Source of the DNA: JAJTHJ01 sp046316025
GTDB taxonomy: Bacteria; Pseudomonadota; Gammaproteobacteria; Burkholderiales; Burkholderiaceae_F
Direction: 5' to 3'
NCBI GenBank assembly: GCA_046316025.1
Contig: JBKCXU010000078.1
Span: 3,799-67,798 of the forward strand
DNA: 64,000 nt
The translations under genes and the position numbers were made by a program. The first letter of the stretch is position 1; each line of letters opens with the position of its first letter. Below, piece after piece: positions 44,157 to 52,724 of this stretch. A model generated the notes under the pieces. That model searched no databases. It saw only the letters and a list, made by a program, of their open reading frames with translations, and was not told the origin of the DNA.

Positions 44157-46184
44157 ATGTCCGCCAAACCCGTCTCCAAGGTGCTCGTGATCAACGACGA
44201 GGCGCTGATCCTGCGCGAGCTGTTGAAGGGCCTGAACGCCGCCGCCCGCACGCTGGACAACCCCTTCGGGCTCGCCTTCACCGGTGCGCTGACCGCGCGC
44301 GACGGCTTGCAGCAGATCGAGCGCGACGGCGACATCCAGTGCGTGATCGTCGACGACAAGCTGTACTCGGTGCAGGAGGCCGGCCGCCGGGGCGCCGGGC
44401 GCGAGGGCGCGCGCACGCTGCAAATGACCGCGATCAAGCTCGTGCAGAAGATCACTGCCCTGCGGCCCGAATTAGACATCTACATCCTGATCGAGAAAGA
44501 AAAAGAAGATCAGGTCGTGGACAACCTCTTTGCCGAGGCGGTGGACGGCTACTTTTATCGCGAGGAGCGCGACTACCGCGGCATGTACCGCATCCTCAAC
44601 GCGCAGATCGCCGAGCGCGCCCGCACTCCGTTTTACGACGCGCTCAAAAGCTACGTGCTCGCCGCCAAGGACGCCTGGCACACGCCGGGGCACTCGAGCG
44701 GCGACTCGCTGCGCGGCAGTCCCTGGGTGGGCGAGTTCCACGAGTTCATGGGCGAGCATGTGTTCGATGCCGACCTGTCGGTGTCGGTCAAGCAACTGGA
44801 CTCGCTGATGGAGCCCACCGGCGTCATCGCCGAAGCGCAGCAGATGGCGGCCAAGGCCTTCGGCGCGCGTCGCACGTTTTTTGCGACCAACGGCACCTCG
44901 ACCGCCAACAAGGTGATCCTGCAAACCGAGATCGCACCGGGCGAGAAGCTGCTGCTCGACCGCAACTGCCATAAGAGCGTGCACCATGGCGTGGTGCTGT
45001 CGGGCGCGCGGCCGATTTATCTGGATTCGTCGGTCAACACCCAGTATGGCGTCTTTGGCCCCGTGCCCAAGAAAACCATCCTGCGCGCGATCGAGCAGCA
45101 CCCGGACGCGCAACTGCTGGTGCTGACTTCCTGCACCTACGACGGCCTGTGCTACGACTTGAAGCCCATCATCGACGCGGCGCACGCCCGCAACCTCAAG
45201 GTGCTGATCGACGAGGCCTGGTTCAGCCACGCGCGCTTCCACCCCGACCTTCGGCCGACCGCCCTGGAGTGCGGCGCGGACTACGTCACGCAGTCGGCGC
45301 ACAAGACGCTGTCGGCCTTCTCGCAAGCCGCGTTCATCCACGTGAACGACCCCGGCTTCAAGGAACACCTGTTCCGCGAGAACTTCAACATGCACACCTC
45401 CACCAGCCCCATGTACAGCATGATCGCGAGCCTGGACGTGAGCCGCAAACAGGCGGTGATGGAGGGCTACAAGCTGCTGGAACGCACGCTGATGCTGGCG
45501 GCCGAACTGCGCAAGCAGATCAACTCGACTGAGGCCTTCCGCGTGCTCGACCTGCCCGACCTGCTGCCACCGGAAGTGGCCGGCGACGGCATCCGCCTGG
45601 ACCCGACCAAGATCACGGTGGACATCTCCGCCTGCGGCATGACGGTCGATGAGTTGCAGCAGGAGCTCTACACCCGCTTCAACATCACGATCGAGAAGAG
45701 CACTTTCAACACCATCACGCTGCTGCTGACGGTGGGCACCACGCGCTCCAAGTGCTCGCGCCTGTACGACGCGCTGATGCGCATCGCTCGCGAGAAGCGC
45801 GCCCCGCGGCGGCTGTACCGCACGCCCGACCTGCCCGCGTTTACCGAACTCGCCTGTCTGCCGCGCGACGCCTACTTCGCCAGCGGCGAGCTGCTGCCGC
45901 TGCTGGACGACGACGACCGGCCCAACAAGGCGCTACTGGGCCGCATCTGCGCCGACCAGATCGTCCCCTACCCGCCCGGCATCCCGGTGCTGGTACCCGG
46001 CCAGGTGATCAACGAGAACATCGTCGACTACCTGATCCGCTACCTGCGCGTGCAGAGCAAGGTCGAACTGCACGGAGTGGTGTACCAGGGGTACTTCCCG
46101 AGCATTCGGGTGTTGATGCCCGGCGAGGAGCGGCGGCTGGGGGCGGTGGTGGCGCGGGCGGCGGGGATACAGCGGGCTGCTTAA
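44157..46184 (+). CDS. Arg/Lys/Orn decarboxylase family protein (PLP-dependent, fold III-like biodegradative type)
   Basis: A 675-residue decarboxylase of the Orn/Lys/Arg class-I family. An N-terminal response-regulator-like wing (KVLVINDEALILRELLKG) is followed by the PLP domain with HTPGHSSGDSLRGS, the phosphate-binding TNGTSTANK, and the cofactor lysine Lys383 in SAHKTLSAF. A C-terminal domain ends with GVVYQGYFPSIRVL. Products would be a polyamine (putrescine, cadaverine or agmatine) plus CO2; the sequence does not settle which. No antiporter is nearby, so an acid-resistance role is not evident. It is divergent from DUF3579. Confidence 0.9.
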   Translation: MSAKPVSKVLVINDEALILRELLKGLNAAARTLDNPFGLAFTGALTARDGLQQIERDGDIQCVIVDDKLYSVQEAGRRGAGREGARTLQMTAIKLVQKITALRPELDIYILIEKEKEDQVVDNLFAEAVDGYFYREERDYRGMYRILNAQIAERARTPFYDALKSYVLAAKDAWHTPGHSSGDSLRGSPWVGEFHEFMGEHVFDADLSVSVKQLDSLMEPTGVIAEAQQMAAKAFGARRTFFATNGTSTANKVILQTEIAPGEKLLLDRNCHKSVHHGVVLSGARPIYLDSSVNTQYGVFGPVPKKTILRAIEQHPDAQLLVLTSCTYDGLCYDLKPIIDAAHARNLKVLIDEAWFSHARFHPDLRPTALECGADYVTQSAHKTLSAFSQAAFIHVNDPGFKEHLFRENFNMHTSTSPMYSMIASLDVSRKQAVMEGYKLLERTLMLAAELRKQINSTEAFRVLDLPDLLPPEVAGDGIRLDPTKITVDISACGMTVDELQQELYTRFNITIEKSTFNTITLLLTVGTTRSKCSRLYDALMRIAREKRAPRRLYRTPDLPAFTELACLPRDAYFASGELLPLLDDDDRPNKALLGRICADQIVPYPPGIPVLVPGQVINENIVDYLIRYLRVQSKVELHGVVYQGYFPSIRVLMPGEERRLGAVVARAAGIQRAA

Positions 46185-46465
46185 GCCACAGGAGGCCACC
46201 GACGCGCGCCATGCAACAGCCGCAGGATGAGCACTGAATCCGCCCTGACCCGGTAAATCAGTACAAAGGGCGTATGCGCGATCACCAGTTCGCGCGTGCC
46301 GCGTACTCGTCCGACACGGCCGAGCTTCGGATAGTCGGTCAACTGCTGGACTTGGGCCAATATGTGATCAAGCTGGCCGGCCGCCGCCAGCGGCGCGTCG
46401 ACACCGATGTACTCGATCGCTTCTTCGCGGTCGACCTCCGCCTGCGCCGTCCAAACGATACGCAC
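46181..46465 (-). CDS. ParE/RelE-family toxin
   Basis: A 94-residue type II toxin: VRIVWTAQAEVDREEAIEYI, then LTDYPKLGRVGRVRGTREL, and a C-terminal [20 protein letters not shown]. The pattern is typical of ParE-like gyrase poisons or RelE-like mRNA interferases. The start is GTG, 2 nt after the antitoxin stop (TGACCGTG), so the pair is translationally linked. Its stop codon overlaps the stop of the decarboxylase, which converges on it. Confidence 0.88.
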   Translation of the reverse strand: MRIVWTAQAEVDREEAIEYIGVDAPLAAAGQLDHILAQVQQLTDYPKLGRVGRVRGTRELVIAHTPFVLIYRVRADSVLILRLLHGARRWPPVA

Positions 46466-46467
46466 GG

Positions 46468-46935
46468 TCAGCGCTTGACGGAGCGAGCCGCCGCGGCGGC
46501 CAAGAGCCGCTCGCGCTGGCGCCGGCCGTTCTCCACCACCTGCGCGTGATCGACCACCTCGCCGCGCTCCGCCTGCGCCAATCCGATGGCGACTTGTTCG
46601 CGGAACCATGCGTCGTATTCCGCGGCCACATGCGCGCGGCGCAGCGCCAGGGATCGATCCGGCCGCTTGGTGGCGCCGACCCCGGTACGGTGGCGACGCG
46701 CATCGACACCGGCGATCTGTGCAATGCCGAGTTCGTCCCGCAGGTAAGCAACGCAGCGGTCGAGCGAGCGCCAGAGTCGCACGCGCCCGGAACGCTGCGC
46801 GGCCAGCGCCTTGTCGATGCGCCCGTGCTTGACGCGCACCGACCAGCCCCCCGGTTCGCCCACGATGGCGGCGGTGCGGATTGCCTTGGTCAGGATGAAC
46901 TCGCGCGCTTGCGCGCTGTCGATGGTCGGTGTCAT
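46468..46935 (-). CDS. Antitoxin: ParC-like N-terminus with PaaA2-like C-terminus
   Basis: A 155-residue partner of the downstream toxin. The C-terminal part (AAEYDAWFREQVAIGLAQAE, then GEVVDHAQVVEN) resembles PaaA2/RelB-type antitoxins that wrap ParE toxins. The first 80 residues (AREFILTKAIRTAAIVG, GWSVRVKHGRIDKALAAQRS, CVAYLRDELGI) resemble the small 'ParC' proteins found beside ParE modules. It looks like a fusion of two parts that are elsewhere separate. A promoter lies 28-55 bp upstream of the ATG. Confidence 0.82.
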   Translation of the reverse strand: MTPTIDSAQAREFILTKAIRTAAIVGEPGGWSVRVKHGRIDKALAAQRSGRVRLWRSLDRCVAYLRDELGIAQIAGVDARRHRTGVGATKRPDRSLALRRAHVAAEYDAWFREQVAIGLAQAERGEVVDHAQVVENGRRQRERLLAAAAARSVKR

Positions 46936-46962
46936 GGTCCGCTCACTGATCGAACTCGCTGC

Positions 46963-46990
46963 ATTTTATTGTAATTTGCATCGGGATCAA
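46963..46990 (-). promoter_or_regulatory. Probable promoter of the toxin-antitoxin operon
   Basis: On the minus strand TTGATC (46990-46985), a 16-bp spacer and TAAAAT (46968-46963) fit sigma-70 boxes in an AT-rich pocket directly upstream of the antitoxin start. Confidence 0.55.
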
Positions 46991-47018
46991 GGCCGCGATC
47001 CGTTTATGCGCGAGCGGT

Positions 47019-48626
47019 TCACCGCACAAGCCGCGCCCCCCGCTCCGCAATCATCAACGTCGGCGCATTGGTGTTACCCGACGTAATCGTCGGCATCACT
47101 GAGGCGTCGATCACGCGCAACGCGTCGATGCCATGCACCCGCAGATCGGCGCCGACGACCGCACGCGGGTCAGTCGCCGGGCCCATCTTGCAAGTGCCCA
47201 CCGGGTGGAAGATCGTGGTGCCGATCTCGCTGGCGGCGCGGGCGAGGTCGGATTCGCTCCGGAATTCGAGGCCCGGGCGGAACTCCTGCGGCGCATACAG
47301 CGCGAGTGCCGGGCTGGCGACGATGCGGCGCGTGAGCCGCAGCGCCGCCGCGGCCACACGCCGATCCGACTCCGCCGACAGATAGTTGGGTGCGATGGCC
47401 GGCGCGGCCAACGGGTCGGCGCTCTTGATGTGGACGCTGCCGCGCGAGACCGGCCGCAGGTTGCACACCGACGCGGTGAAGGCGTTAAACGGGTGCAGCG
47501 GCTCGCCGAACTTGTCGAGCGACAGCGGCTGCACGTGGTACTCGAGGTCGGGGCGCGGCACCTCGGCGCCCGAATGCGCGAAGGCGCCCAACTGGCTCGG
47601 GCTCATCGCCAGCGGGCCGCTGCGGGTCGCCAGGTATTGCAGCGCCATCGCGGCCTTGCCGAGCGGATGGCCGGCCAGCGTGTTGAGCGTGCGCACGCCC
47701 TGCACCTTGAAGGCCGTGCGCAATTGCAAGTGGTCTTGCAGGTTGCTGCCGACGCCGGGCAGCGCGTGCGCGACCGCAATGCCGTGTTGCTGAAGTACGC
47801 GCGGGTCGCCGATGCCGGACAGCTCCAGCAACTGCGGTGTAGCCACCGCGCCGGCGGCCAGCAACACCTCCGCCCGCGCGGCGATGAACTCGGCCGCGCC
47901 ATTGCGCAGCACCTCCACGCCGACGCAGCGCTTGCCGTCGAAGCGCAGCCGCGTGGCCTGCGTATCGGTGAGGACTTTCAGGTTGCGGCGCCGCTTGGCC
48001 GGGCGCAGAAACGCTTTGGCGGTGTTCCAGCGCACGCCGGCCTGCTGGTTCACGTCGAAGTAACCGCAGCCGAGGTTGTTGCCGCGATTGAAGTCGTCGC
48101 TCGGCGGGATGCCGCATTCGGCGGTAGCGGCGCGAAAGGCATCGAGGATCTTCCAGCGCACGCGCGGCTTCTCCACCCGCCATTCGCCGCCGGCGCCGTG
48201 CAGGTCGTCGGCGCCACGGTAGTAGTCCTCGTGCGCCTTGAAGAGCGGCAGCACCTCGTCCCAGCCCCAGCCGGGGTTCGCACCAAAGCCGTCGCCCGCG
48301 CGCCAGCCGTCGTAGTCCTCGCGCTGGCCACGCATGTAAATCATGCCGTTGATCGACGAGCAGCCGCCGAGCACGCGCCCGCGCGGATAGCGGATCGCGC
48401 GGCCATTGAGGCCCGGCTCCGGCTCAGTGTTGAAGCACCAATCGGTGCGAGGGTTGCCGATGCAGTAGAGGTAACCGACCGGCACGTGAACCCACAGGTA
48501 GTCGTCGGAGCCGCCGGCTTCCAGCAACGCCACGCGCACGCGCGGGTCGGCGGACAGGCGATTGGCAAGCAGGCAGCCGGCGGTGCCGGCGCCGACGATG
48601 ACGTAGTCGAAGCTCTGTGCGGTCAT
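47019..48626 (-). CDS. GMC family oxidoreductase (choline dehydrogenase-like)
   Basis: A 535-residue FAD enzyme that oxidises an alcohol to an aldehyde or ketone. The FAD motif is DYVIVGAGTAGCLLANRLS, followed by GRVLGGCSSINGMIYMRG (GMC signature 1) and GAVATPQLLELSGIG (signature 2). The catalytic His/Asn pair lies in FHPVGTCKMG and TITSGNTNAPTLMIAE. The ATG at 48626 directly precedes the FAD motif. Substrate cannot be assigned; no betaine aldehyde dehydrogenase gene is adjacent, so choline is not assured. Confidence 0.92.
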   Translation of the reverse strand: MTAQSFDYVIVGAGTAGCLLANRLSADPRVRVALLEAGGSDDYLWVHVPVGYLYCIGNPRTDWCFNTEPEPGLNGRAIRYPRGRVLGGCSSINGMIYMRGQREDYDGWRAGDGFGANPGWGWDEVLPLFKAHEDYYRGADDLHGAGGEWRVEKPRVRWKILDAFRAATAECGIPPSDDFNRGNNLGCGYFDVNQQAGVRWNTAKAFLRPAKRRRNLKVLTDTQATRLRFDGKRCVGVEVLRNGAAEFIAARAEVLLAAGAVATPQLLELSGIGDPRVLQQHGIAVAHALPGVGSNLQDHLQLRTAFKVQGVRTLNTLAGHPLGKAAMALQYLATRSGPLAMSPSQLGAFAHSGAEVPRPDLEYHVQPLSLDKFGEPLHPFNAFTASVCNLRPVSRGSVHIKSADPLAAPAIAPNYLSAESDRRVAAAALRLTRRIVASPALALYAPQEFRPGLEFRSESDLARAASEIGTTIFHPVGTCKMGPATDPRAVVGADLRVHGIDALRVIDASVMPTITSGNTNAPTLMIAERGARLVR

Positions 48627-48655
48627 GGGCGGATGATGCCGCAAGCGACGCTCAG

Positions 48656-48693
48656 GCCCCCACCCCAGCCCTCCCCCGCTCCGCAGGGGAGGG
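48656..48693. repeat. GC-rich palindromic repeat upstream of uvrD
   Basis: CCCACCCCAGCCCTCCCCCG, then CTCCGCAGGGGAGGGAGACA, gives an imperfect hairpin. It resembles, in inverted orientation, the purine-rich repeats at 29806, 56909 and 60146 and is probably a member of the same dispersed family. Confidence 0.55.
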
Positions 48694-48747
48694 AGACAAG
48701 AGCTACGCGCTCCGCGGCTCGTCCGCTCGGTATAGTCGCGCCCTTCG

Positions 48748-50943
48748 ATGAACCTGCTCGACAACCTCAACGACCAGCAGCTTGCCGCGGTCACGCTCCC
48801 CGACCAGCCGGCACTGATCCTGGCGGGGGCCGGTAGCGGCAAGACCCGGGTACTGACGACCCGCATCGCCTGGCTGATCCAGACCGGCCGCGTCAGTCCG
48901 CAGGGCATCCTCGCGGTCACCTTCACCAACAAGGCGGCGCGCGAGATGCTGACGCGCTTGTCCGCAATGTTGCCGATCAACGTGCGCGGCATGTGGATCG
49001 GCACCTTTCACGGCCTGTGCAACCGCCTGCTGCGCGCGCATCACCGCGACGCGGGGTTGCCGCAGACCTTTCAGATCCTCGACAGCGCCGATCAGTTGTC
49101 GGCGATCAAGCGGCTGTTGAAGGGCCTGAACATCGACGACGAGCGCTATCCGCCGCGCAACGTGCAGCAGTTCATCAACAGCGCCAAGGAAGAAGGCCTG
49201 CGCGCCGACCGCGTGGACGTGGTCGATGGCTACAACCGCAAGTTCGTCGAGTTGTACGCCGCCTACGACGCGCAATGCCAGCGCGAGGGCGTGGTCGACT
49301 TTGCCGAACTGCTGCTGCGCTGCTACGAACTGCTCGCCCGCAACGAGCCGCTGCGGCTGCACTACCAAAGCCGCTTCCGCCACGTGCTGGTCGATGAGTT
49401 CCAGGACACCAACAAGCTGCAATACCTGTGGCTGAAGCTGCTGGCTGGCGGCGGGGCGGCGGTGTTTGCGGTGGGGGACGACGATCAGTCCATCTACCGG
49501 TTTAGAGGAGCACAGGTCGGCAACATGGCCGACTTCGAGCGCGAGTTTCGCGTGAGCAACGTGATCAAGCTGGAGCAGAACTACCGCTCGCACGGCCACA
49601 TCCTGGACAGCGCCAACGCGTTGATCCGCCACAACGCGCAGCGGCTGGGCAAGAACCTGTGGACTTCCGCAGGCCTGGGCGAGCCGGTGCGCGTGTTCGA
49701 GGCCGGCTCCGATGGGCTGGAGGCGGCCTGGCTGATCGAGGAGGTCAAGACCCTGATCGCCGAAGGCCACACGCGCTCGGAGATCGCGGTGCTGTACCGC
49801 TCGAATGCGCAGTCGCGGGTGATCGAGCACGGGTTGTTTTCGGCCGGCATTCCGTATCGGGTGTACGGGGGGCTGCGCTTCTTCGAGCGCGCCGAGATCA
49901 AGCACGCGCTCGCCTACCTGCGGCTGATCGAGAACCCGGCCGACGACACGGCGTTTCTGCGGGTGGTCAACTTTCCGGCGCGCGGCATCGGCGCGCGAAC
50001 GCTGGAGCAGTTACAGGACGCGGCGCGCGCCGCCAACAGCAGCCTGTGCGCAGCAGTCGGCAAACTAAGCGGCGCCGCGGCGGCCAAGCTCGCGGCCTTC
50101 GTCGCGCTGGTGGACAGCCTGCGCTTCGAGACCGCGCCGCTGACGCTGCCGGAGATCGCCGCCGTGGTCAACGAACGCAGCGGCCTGATCGCCCACTACC
50201 GCGCCGAGCGCGAGGGGCAGGAGCGCGTTGAGAACCTCGAAGAACTGGTCAACGCCGCCACCGCCTTCGTGGCCGAAGCGGGCTATGGGCAGGACGCGCG
50301 CGCCACGCAGGCGGAGGCCGAGGCCGCGATCCCTTCGCCGCTGGCGGCCTTTCTGTCGCATGCTTCGCTGGAGGCGGGCGAGAACCAGGCGCAGGCCGGG
50401 CAGGATGCGCTGCAACTGATGACCGTGCACGCCGCCAAGGGGCTGGAGTTCCACGCGGTGTTCATCACCGGAATGGAAGAGGGCTTGTTCCCGCACGAGA
50501 ACAGCCTGACCGAGCAGGACGGCCTCGAAGAAGAGCGGCGCCTGATGTACGTGGCGATCACGCGGGCGCGGCGGCGGCTGTACCTGTCCTTCGCGCAGAG
50601 CCGGATGCTGCACGGGCAGACGCGCTACGGCATCCGCTCGCGTTTCTTGTCCGAGCTGCCGGAAGAATCGATCAAGTGGTTGACCCCGCGCCTGCGCGAA
50701 GCCGCCGGCCTGCGCATGACCGAGTGGAGCGGCGGCACGGCCGCCGCCGCGAGCTTCACCCCGGCGCGCACGCAGAATACGCACGGCTTCCGCATCGGCC
50801 AATCGGTGCGGCACGCCAGGTTCGGCGACGGCGTGATCGTCAAGCTCGAAGGCAGCGGGCAGGATGCGCGGGCGAAGATCAACTTCGGCCCGCACGGGGT
50901 CAAGGAGCTGCTGCTGGCGGTGGCGAAGTTGAGCGCTGCTTAA
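48748..50943 (+). CDS. uvrD: DNA helicase II (UvrD)
   Basis: A 731-residue superfamily 1A helicase used in nucleotide excision repair, mismatch repair and replication-fork processing. Motifs are Walker A AGAGSGKTR (Lys32), motif Ia VTFTNKAAREM, motif II VDEFQDTN, motif III GDDDQSIYRFRGA, motif V TVHAAKGLEFHAVF and motif VI YVAITRARRRLYLS. A C-terminal domain with GQSVRHARFGDGVIVKLEG ends the protein. Length is normal. An insertion-sequence remnant begins at the base after its stop codon. Confidence 0.96.
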   Translation: MNLLDNLNDQQLAAVTLPDQPALILAGAGSGKTRVLTTRIAWLIQTGRVSPQGILAVTFTNKAAREMLTRLSAMLPINVRGMWIGTFHGLCNRLLRAHHRDAGLPQTFQILDSADQLSAIKRLLKGLNIDDERYPPRNVQQFINSAKEEGLRADRVDVVDGYNRKFVELYAAYDAQCQREGVVDFAELLLRCYELLARNEPLRLHYQSRFRHVLVDEFQDTNKLQYLWLKLLAGGGAAVFAVGDDDQSIYRFRGAQVGNMADFEREFRVSNVIKLEQNYRSHGHILDSANALIRHNAQRLGKNLWTSAGLGEPVRVFEAGSDGLEAAWLIEEVKTLIAEGHTRSEIAVLYRSNAQSRVIEHGLFSAGIPYRVYGGLRFFERAEIKHALAYLRLIENPADDTAFLRVVNFPARGIGARTLEQLQDAARAANSSLCAAVGKLSGAAAAKLAAFVALVDSLRFETAPLTLPEIAAVVNERSGLIAHYRAEREGQERVENLEELVNAATAFVAEAGYGQDARATQAEAEAAIPSPLAAFLSHASLEAGENQAQAGQDALQLMTVHAAKGLEFHAVFITGMEEGLFPHENSLTEQDGLEEERRLMYVAITRARRRLYLSFAQSRMLHGQTRYGIRSRFLSELPEESIKWLTPRLREAAGLRMTEWSGGTAAAASFTPARTQNTHGFRIGQSVRHARFGDGVIVKLEGSGQDARAKINFGPHGVKELLLAVAKLSAA

Positions 50944-51908
50944 GAGCCTGTGCAGAAACTCCCGGCGGAGCGGGTTGAGTTGTTGGCACTGCTGGCGATT
51001 CGTTCATCGTCGTGTTGTTTGCGGTCGCAGCGGCCGGTGCGGCCGACGCTCTGAGCCGGTTTGCGGCGCCGGCAGCTGGAGCAGTTGCATCATCTTGTCG
51101 ATTCCCGCCAGGTTCATCGCCCGCCGCAGGTTGACCACCAGCACCGCCAGGGCCATCTCGCCCTTGACCTTGACCAGCCCCCGCACCGCGAAGCCGCCCG
51201 GCAGAATCGCCTTGAGCAGCCCGAACGGATGCTCGACGGTGGCCACGCGCAGCCGCATCCACGCTGGGTTGTCGCGCGCCTGCGCCGCCGCCCGCTCGGC
51301 CGCCGCCGCATGCCAACTGCACGCGATCGTGCGCTGCGCCGCCAGCGTGCAGCGCTGCCGCTGTGCGCAGTTGCCGCACGCCGCCGTCCGATAGTGATCC
51401 TCTTGCCGCGTGGCGCTGCGCTTGAAACGGCTCAACTCCGCCCCGGCCGGACAGCGATACGTGTCGCTGGCCGGGTCGTAGACGAACTCGGTCTTCGGAT
51501 AAAACCCGTCGCCGGCCGTGCTGGCCGCCTGCTGCATCGGCACTACCGGCACGATGTCGCACTCCTCGCACTGCTGCGCCTGCGCGCCGTTCATGTACCC
51601 GGTGTCGGCCACTACCGTCAGCGGCCCGCCGCCCAAAGCACCCGGCGCCGCCCGCGCGCTCGGCGCCAGACTGCGGTGGTCGTTGGCGTGCCGCATCACT
51701 TCGTGACTGACGCCGATCTTGCCGTGTTCATCGACCGCCTGCTGCACGTTGTAGCCGGCCAGGCCGCGCCGCAGCGCCACCGCATCCTCCCCGCCCAGCA
51801 GCCCCGCGGCCCGCACGAACTGCACGAACTCGGCGCATGTCGCTTTCAGCGCTTTGCCATTGTCGTTGCGAAGGTTGGCAAGTCCAGTCCGGACCGTAGT
51901 CGGCCACT
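50944..51908 (-). mobile_element. IS1182-family element remnant
   Basis: A decayed transposable element between uvrD and the Crp/Fnr gene. The right end GAGCCTGTGCAGAAACTC (50944-50961) looks like a terminal inverted repeat; no matching left end is visible, and the transposase start is missing. The element stops exactly at the 3' end of the Crp/Fnr-type gene, so a deletion or rearrangement joined them. Confidence 0.75.
51004..51905 (-). pseudogene. Truncated IS1182-family transposase with internal deletion
   Basis: Homology to IS1182 transposases is clear: LANLRNDNGKALKATCAEFV at the start, then GYNVQQAVDEHGKIGVSHEV, VVADTGYMNGAQAQQCEE (catalytic Asp), a cysteine-rich block with CGNCAQRQRC, and VEHPFGLLKA with the final Glu region. 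The N-terminus is gone. The stretch that normally separates the FV-x-LCR-type segment from GYNVQ (about 100 residues, including the first catalytic Asp) is deleted at GEDAVALRR/GLAGYNVQ. It cannot encode an active transposase. Confidence 0.82.
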
Positions 51909-52619
51909 TCAGAGCCCGTCGGCGATCTTCCGCAGGCGCACCGGGTCCTTTAGCAGCACCGACCGGTATTCCAGTGCGACGATCCCCCGTTCGGTGAACG
52001 CGCGGAGCACTTCGTTCAGCGTGTTGCGCGAGACGTTCGCCATCATCGCGATCTCGGATTGCGGAGCCGGCACGTGGGACGGCTGGTTGGCCTCGGCCTC
52101 CTCCGCCCAGCGCCGGCCGCCCAGCCGCAGCAGCACCGCCGCGCAACGCGCCGCCGTGTCGCGAATCAGCAGGTCGCCCGCGGCCTGCATGGCGACTTCA
52201 CAGTAGTGCAGCAGGTCGCGGCCCAGCTCGACCGCCCACTCCGGGCGGTGCTTGAGCAGCGCGCGGAGGTCGTTCCCCGCGATGCTCAGCACCTCGACCG
52301 GCGTGCGCGCGCTCGCTGTGGCGGCGCGAGCACGAGCGGCGAGCACCGGTGCGCTGCCGAAACATTCGCCGGGATGAACCATGTGCAGGAAGATCGCATC
52401 CGCATGGGCGAAGCGGGAATGGAGCAGGACGATGCCCGCCGCCAACACGAAGAACTCGCCTCCGGGGTCGCCGGCCCGGTAGATCACCGCGCCGGCCCGA
52501 TACGCGCGCGGCCGGCCGAGGGCCAGCAGCTCCCGCCGGAAGTCGGCGTCGGCCTTCGCCAACCAGCCGCGCTGCGGGAGCCAGCGGCCCAGCGCCGGGT
52601 CGAGCGTCCTGACGTTCAT
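51909..52619 (-). CDS. Crp/Fnr family transcriptional regulator
   Basis: A 236-residue regulator with an N-terminal cyclic-nucleotide-binding-like beta barrel (YRAGAVIYRAGDPGGEFFVL, then GECFGSAPVLAARARAATAS) and a C-terminal winged helix (SEIAMMANVSRNTLNEVLRA). No Fnr-type cysteine cluster is visible, so it is not a classic oxygen sensor. It is divergent from DUF3604-PpiC-HupE across 105 bp and probably regulates that operon. The ATG at 52619 begins MNVRTLDPALGRWLP. Confidence 0.9.
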   Translation of the reverse strand: MNVRTLDPALGRWLPQRGWLAKADADFRRELLALGRPRAYRAGAVIYRAGDPGGEFFVLAAGIVLLHSRFAHADAIFLHMVHPGECFGSAPVLAARARAATASARTPVEVLSIAGNDLRALLKHRPEWAVELGRDLLHYCEVAMQAAGDLLIRDTAARCAAVLLRLGGRRWAEEAEANQPSHVPAPQSEIAMMANVSRNTLNEVLRAFTERGIVALEYRSVLLKDPVRLRKIADGL

Positions 52620-52640
52620 GCTGATCCGATTCCCCGCGAC

Positions 52641-52656
52641 TGCCCGGTTTTGGGCA
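52641..52656. promoter_or_regulatory. Candidate operator in the Crp-type / DUF3604 intergenic region
   Basis: TGCCC and GGGCA form an inverted repeat with 6-bp spacing (TGCCCGGTTTTGGGCA) between the divergent genes. It is not the consensus Crp or Fnr site, but the dyad size fits a dimeric regulator. Assignment is tentative. Confidence 0.3.
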
Positions 52657-52724
52657 ATCTGCTCCGACACCCGCTGGTACTTTAGCCCATCGCTACGGCG
52701 CCGCAGGGCGGCAGGGGGACGACT

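Noticed and set aside
44157..46184. Calling the decarboxylase specifically lysine or arginine decarboxylase
   Set aside because: The visible motifs fix the PLP family but not substrate specificity.
48731..48736. TATAGT just upstream of uvrD as a near-leaderless promoter
   Set aside because: No acceptable -35 box at 16-18 bp and no extended -10; kept out of the feature list.
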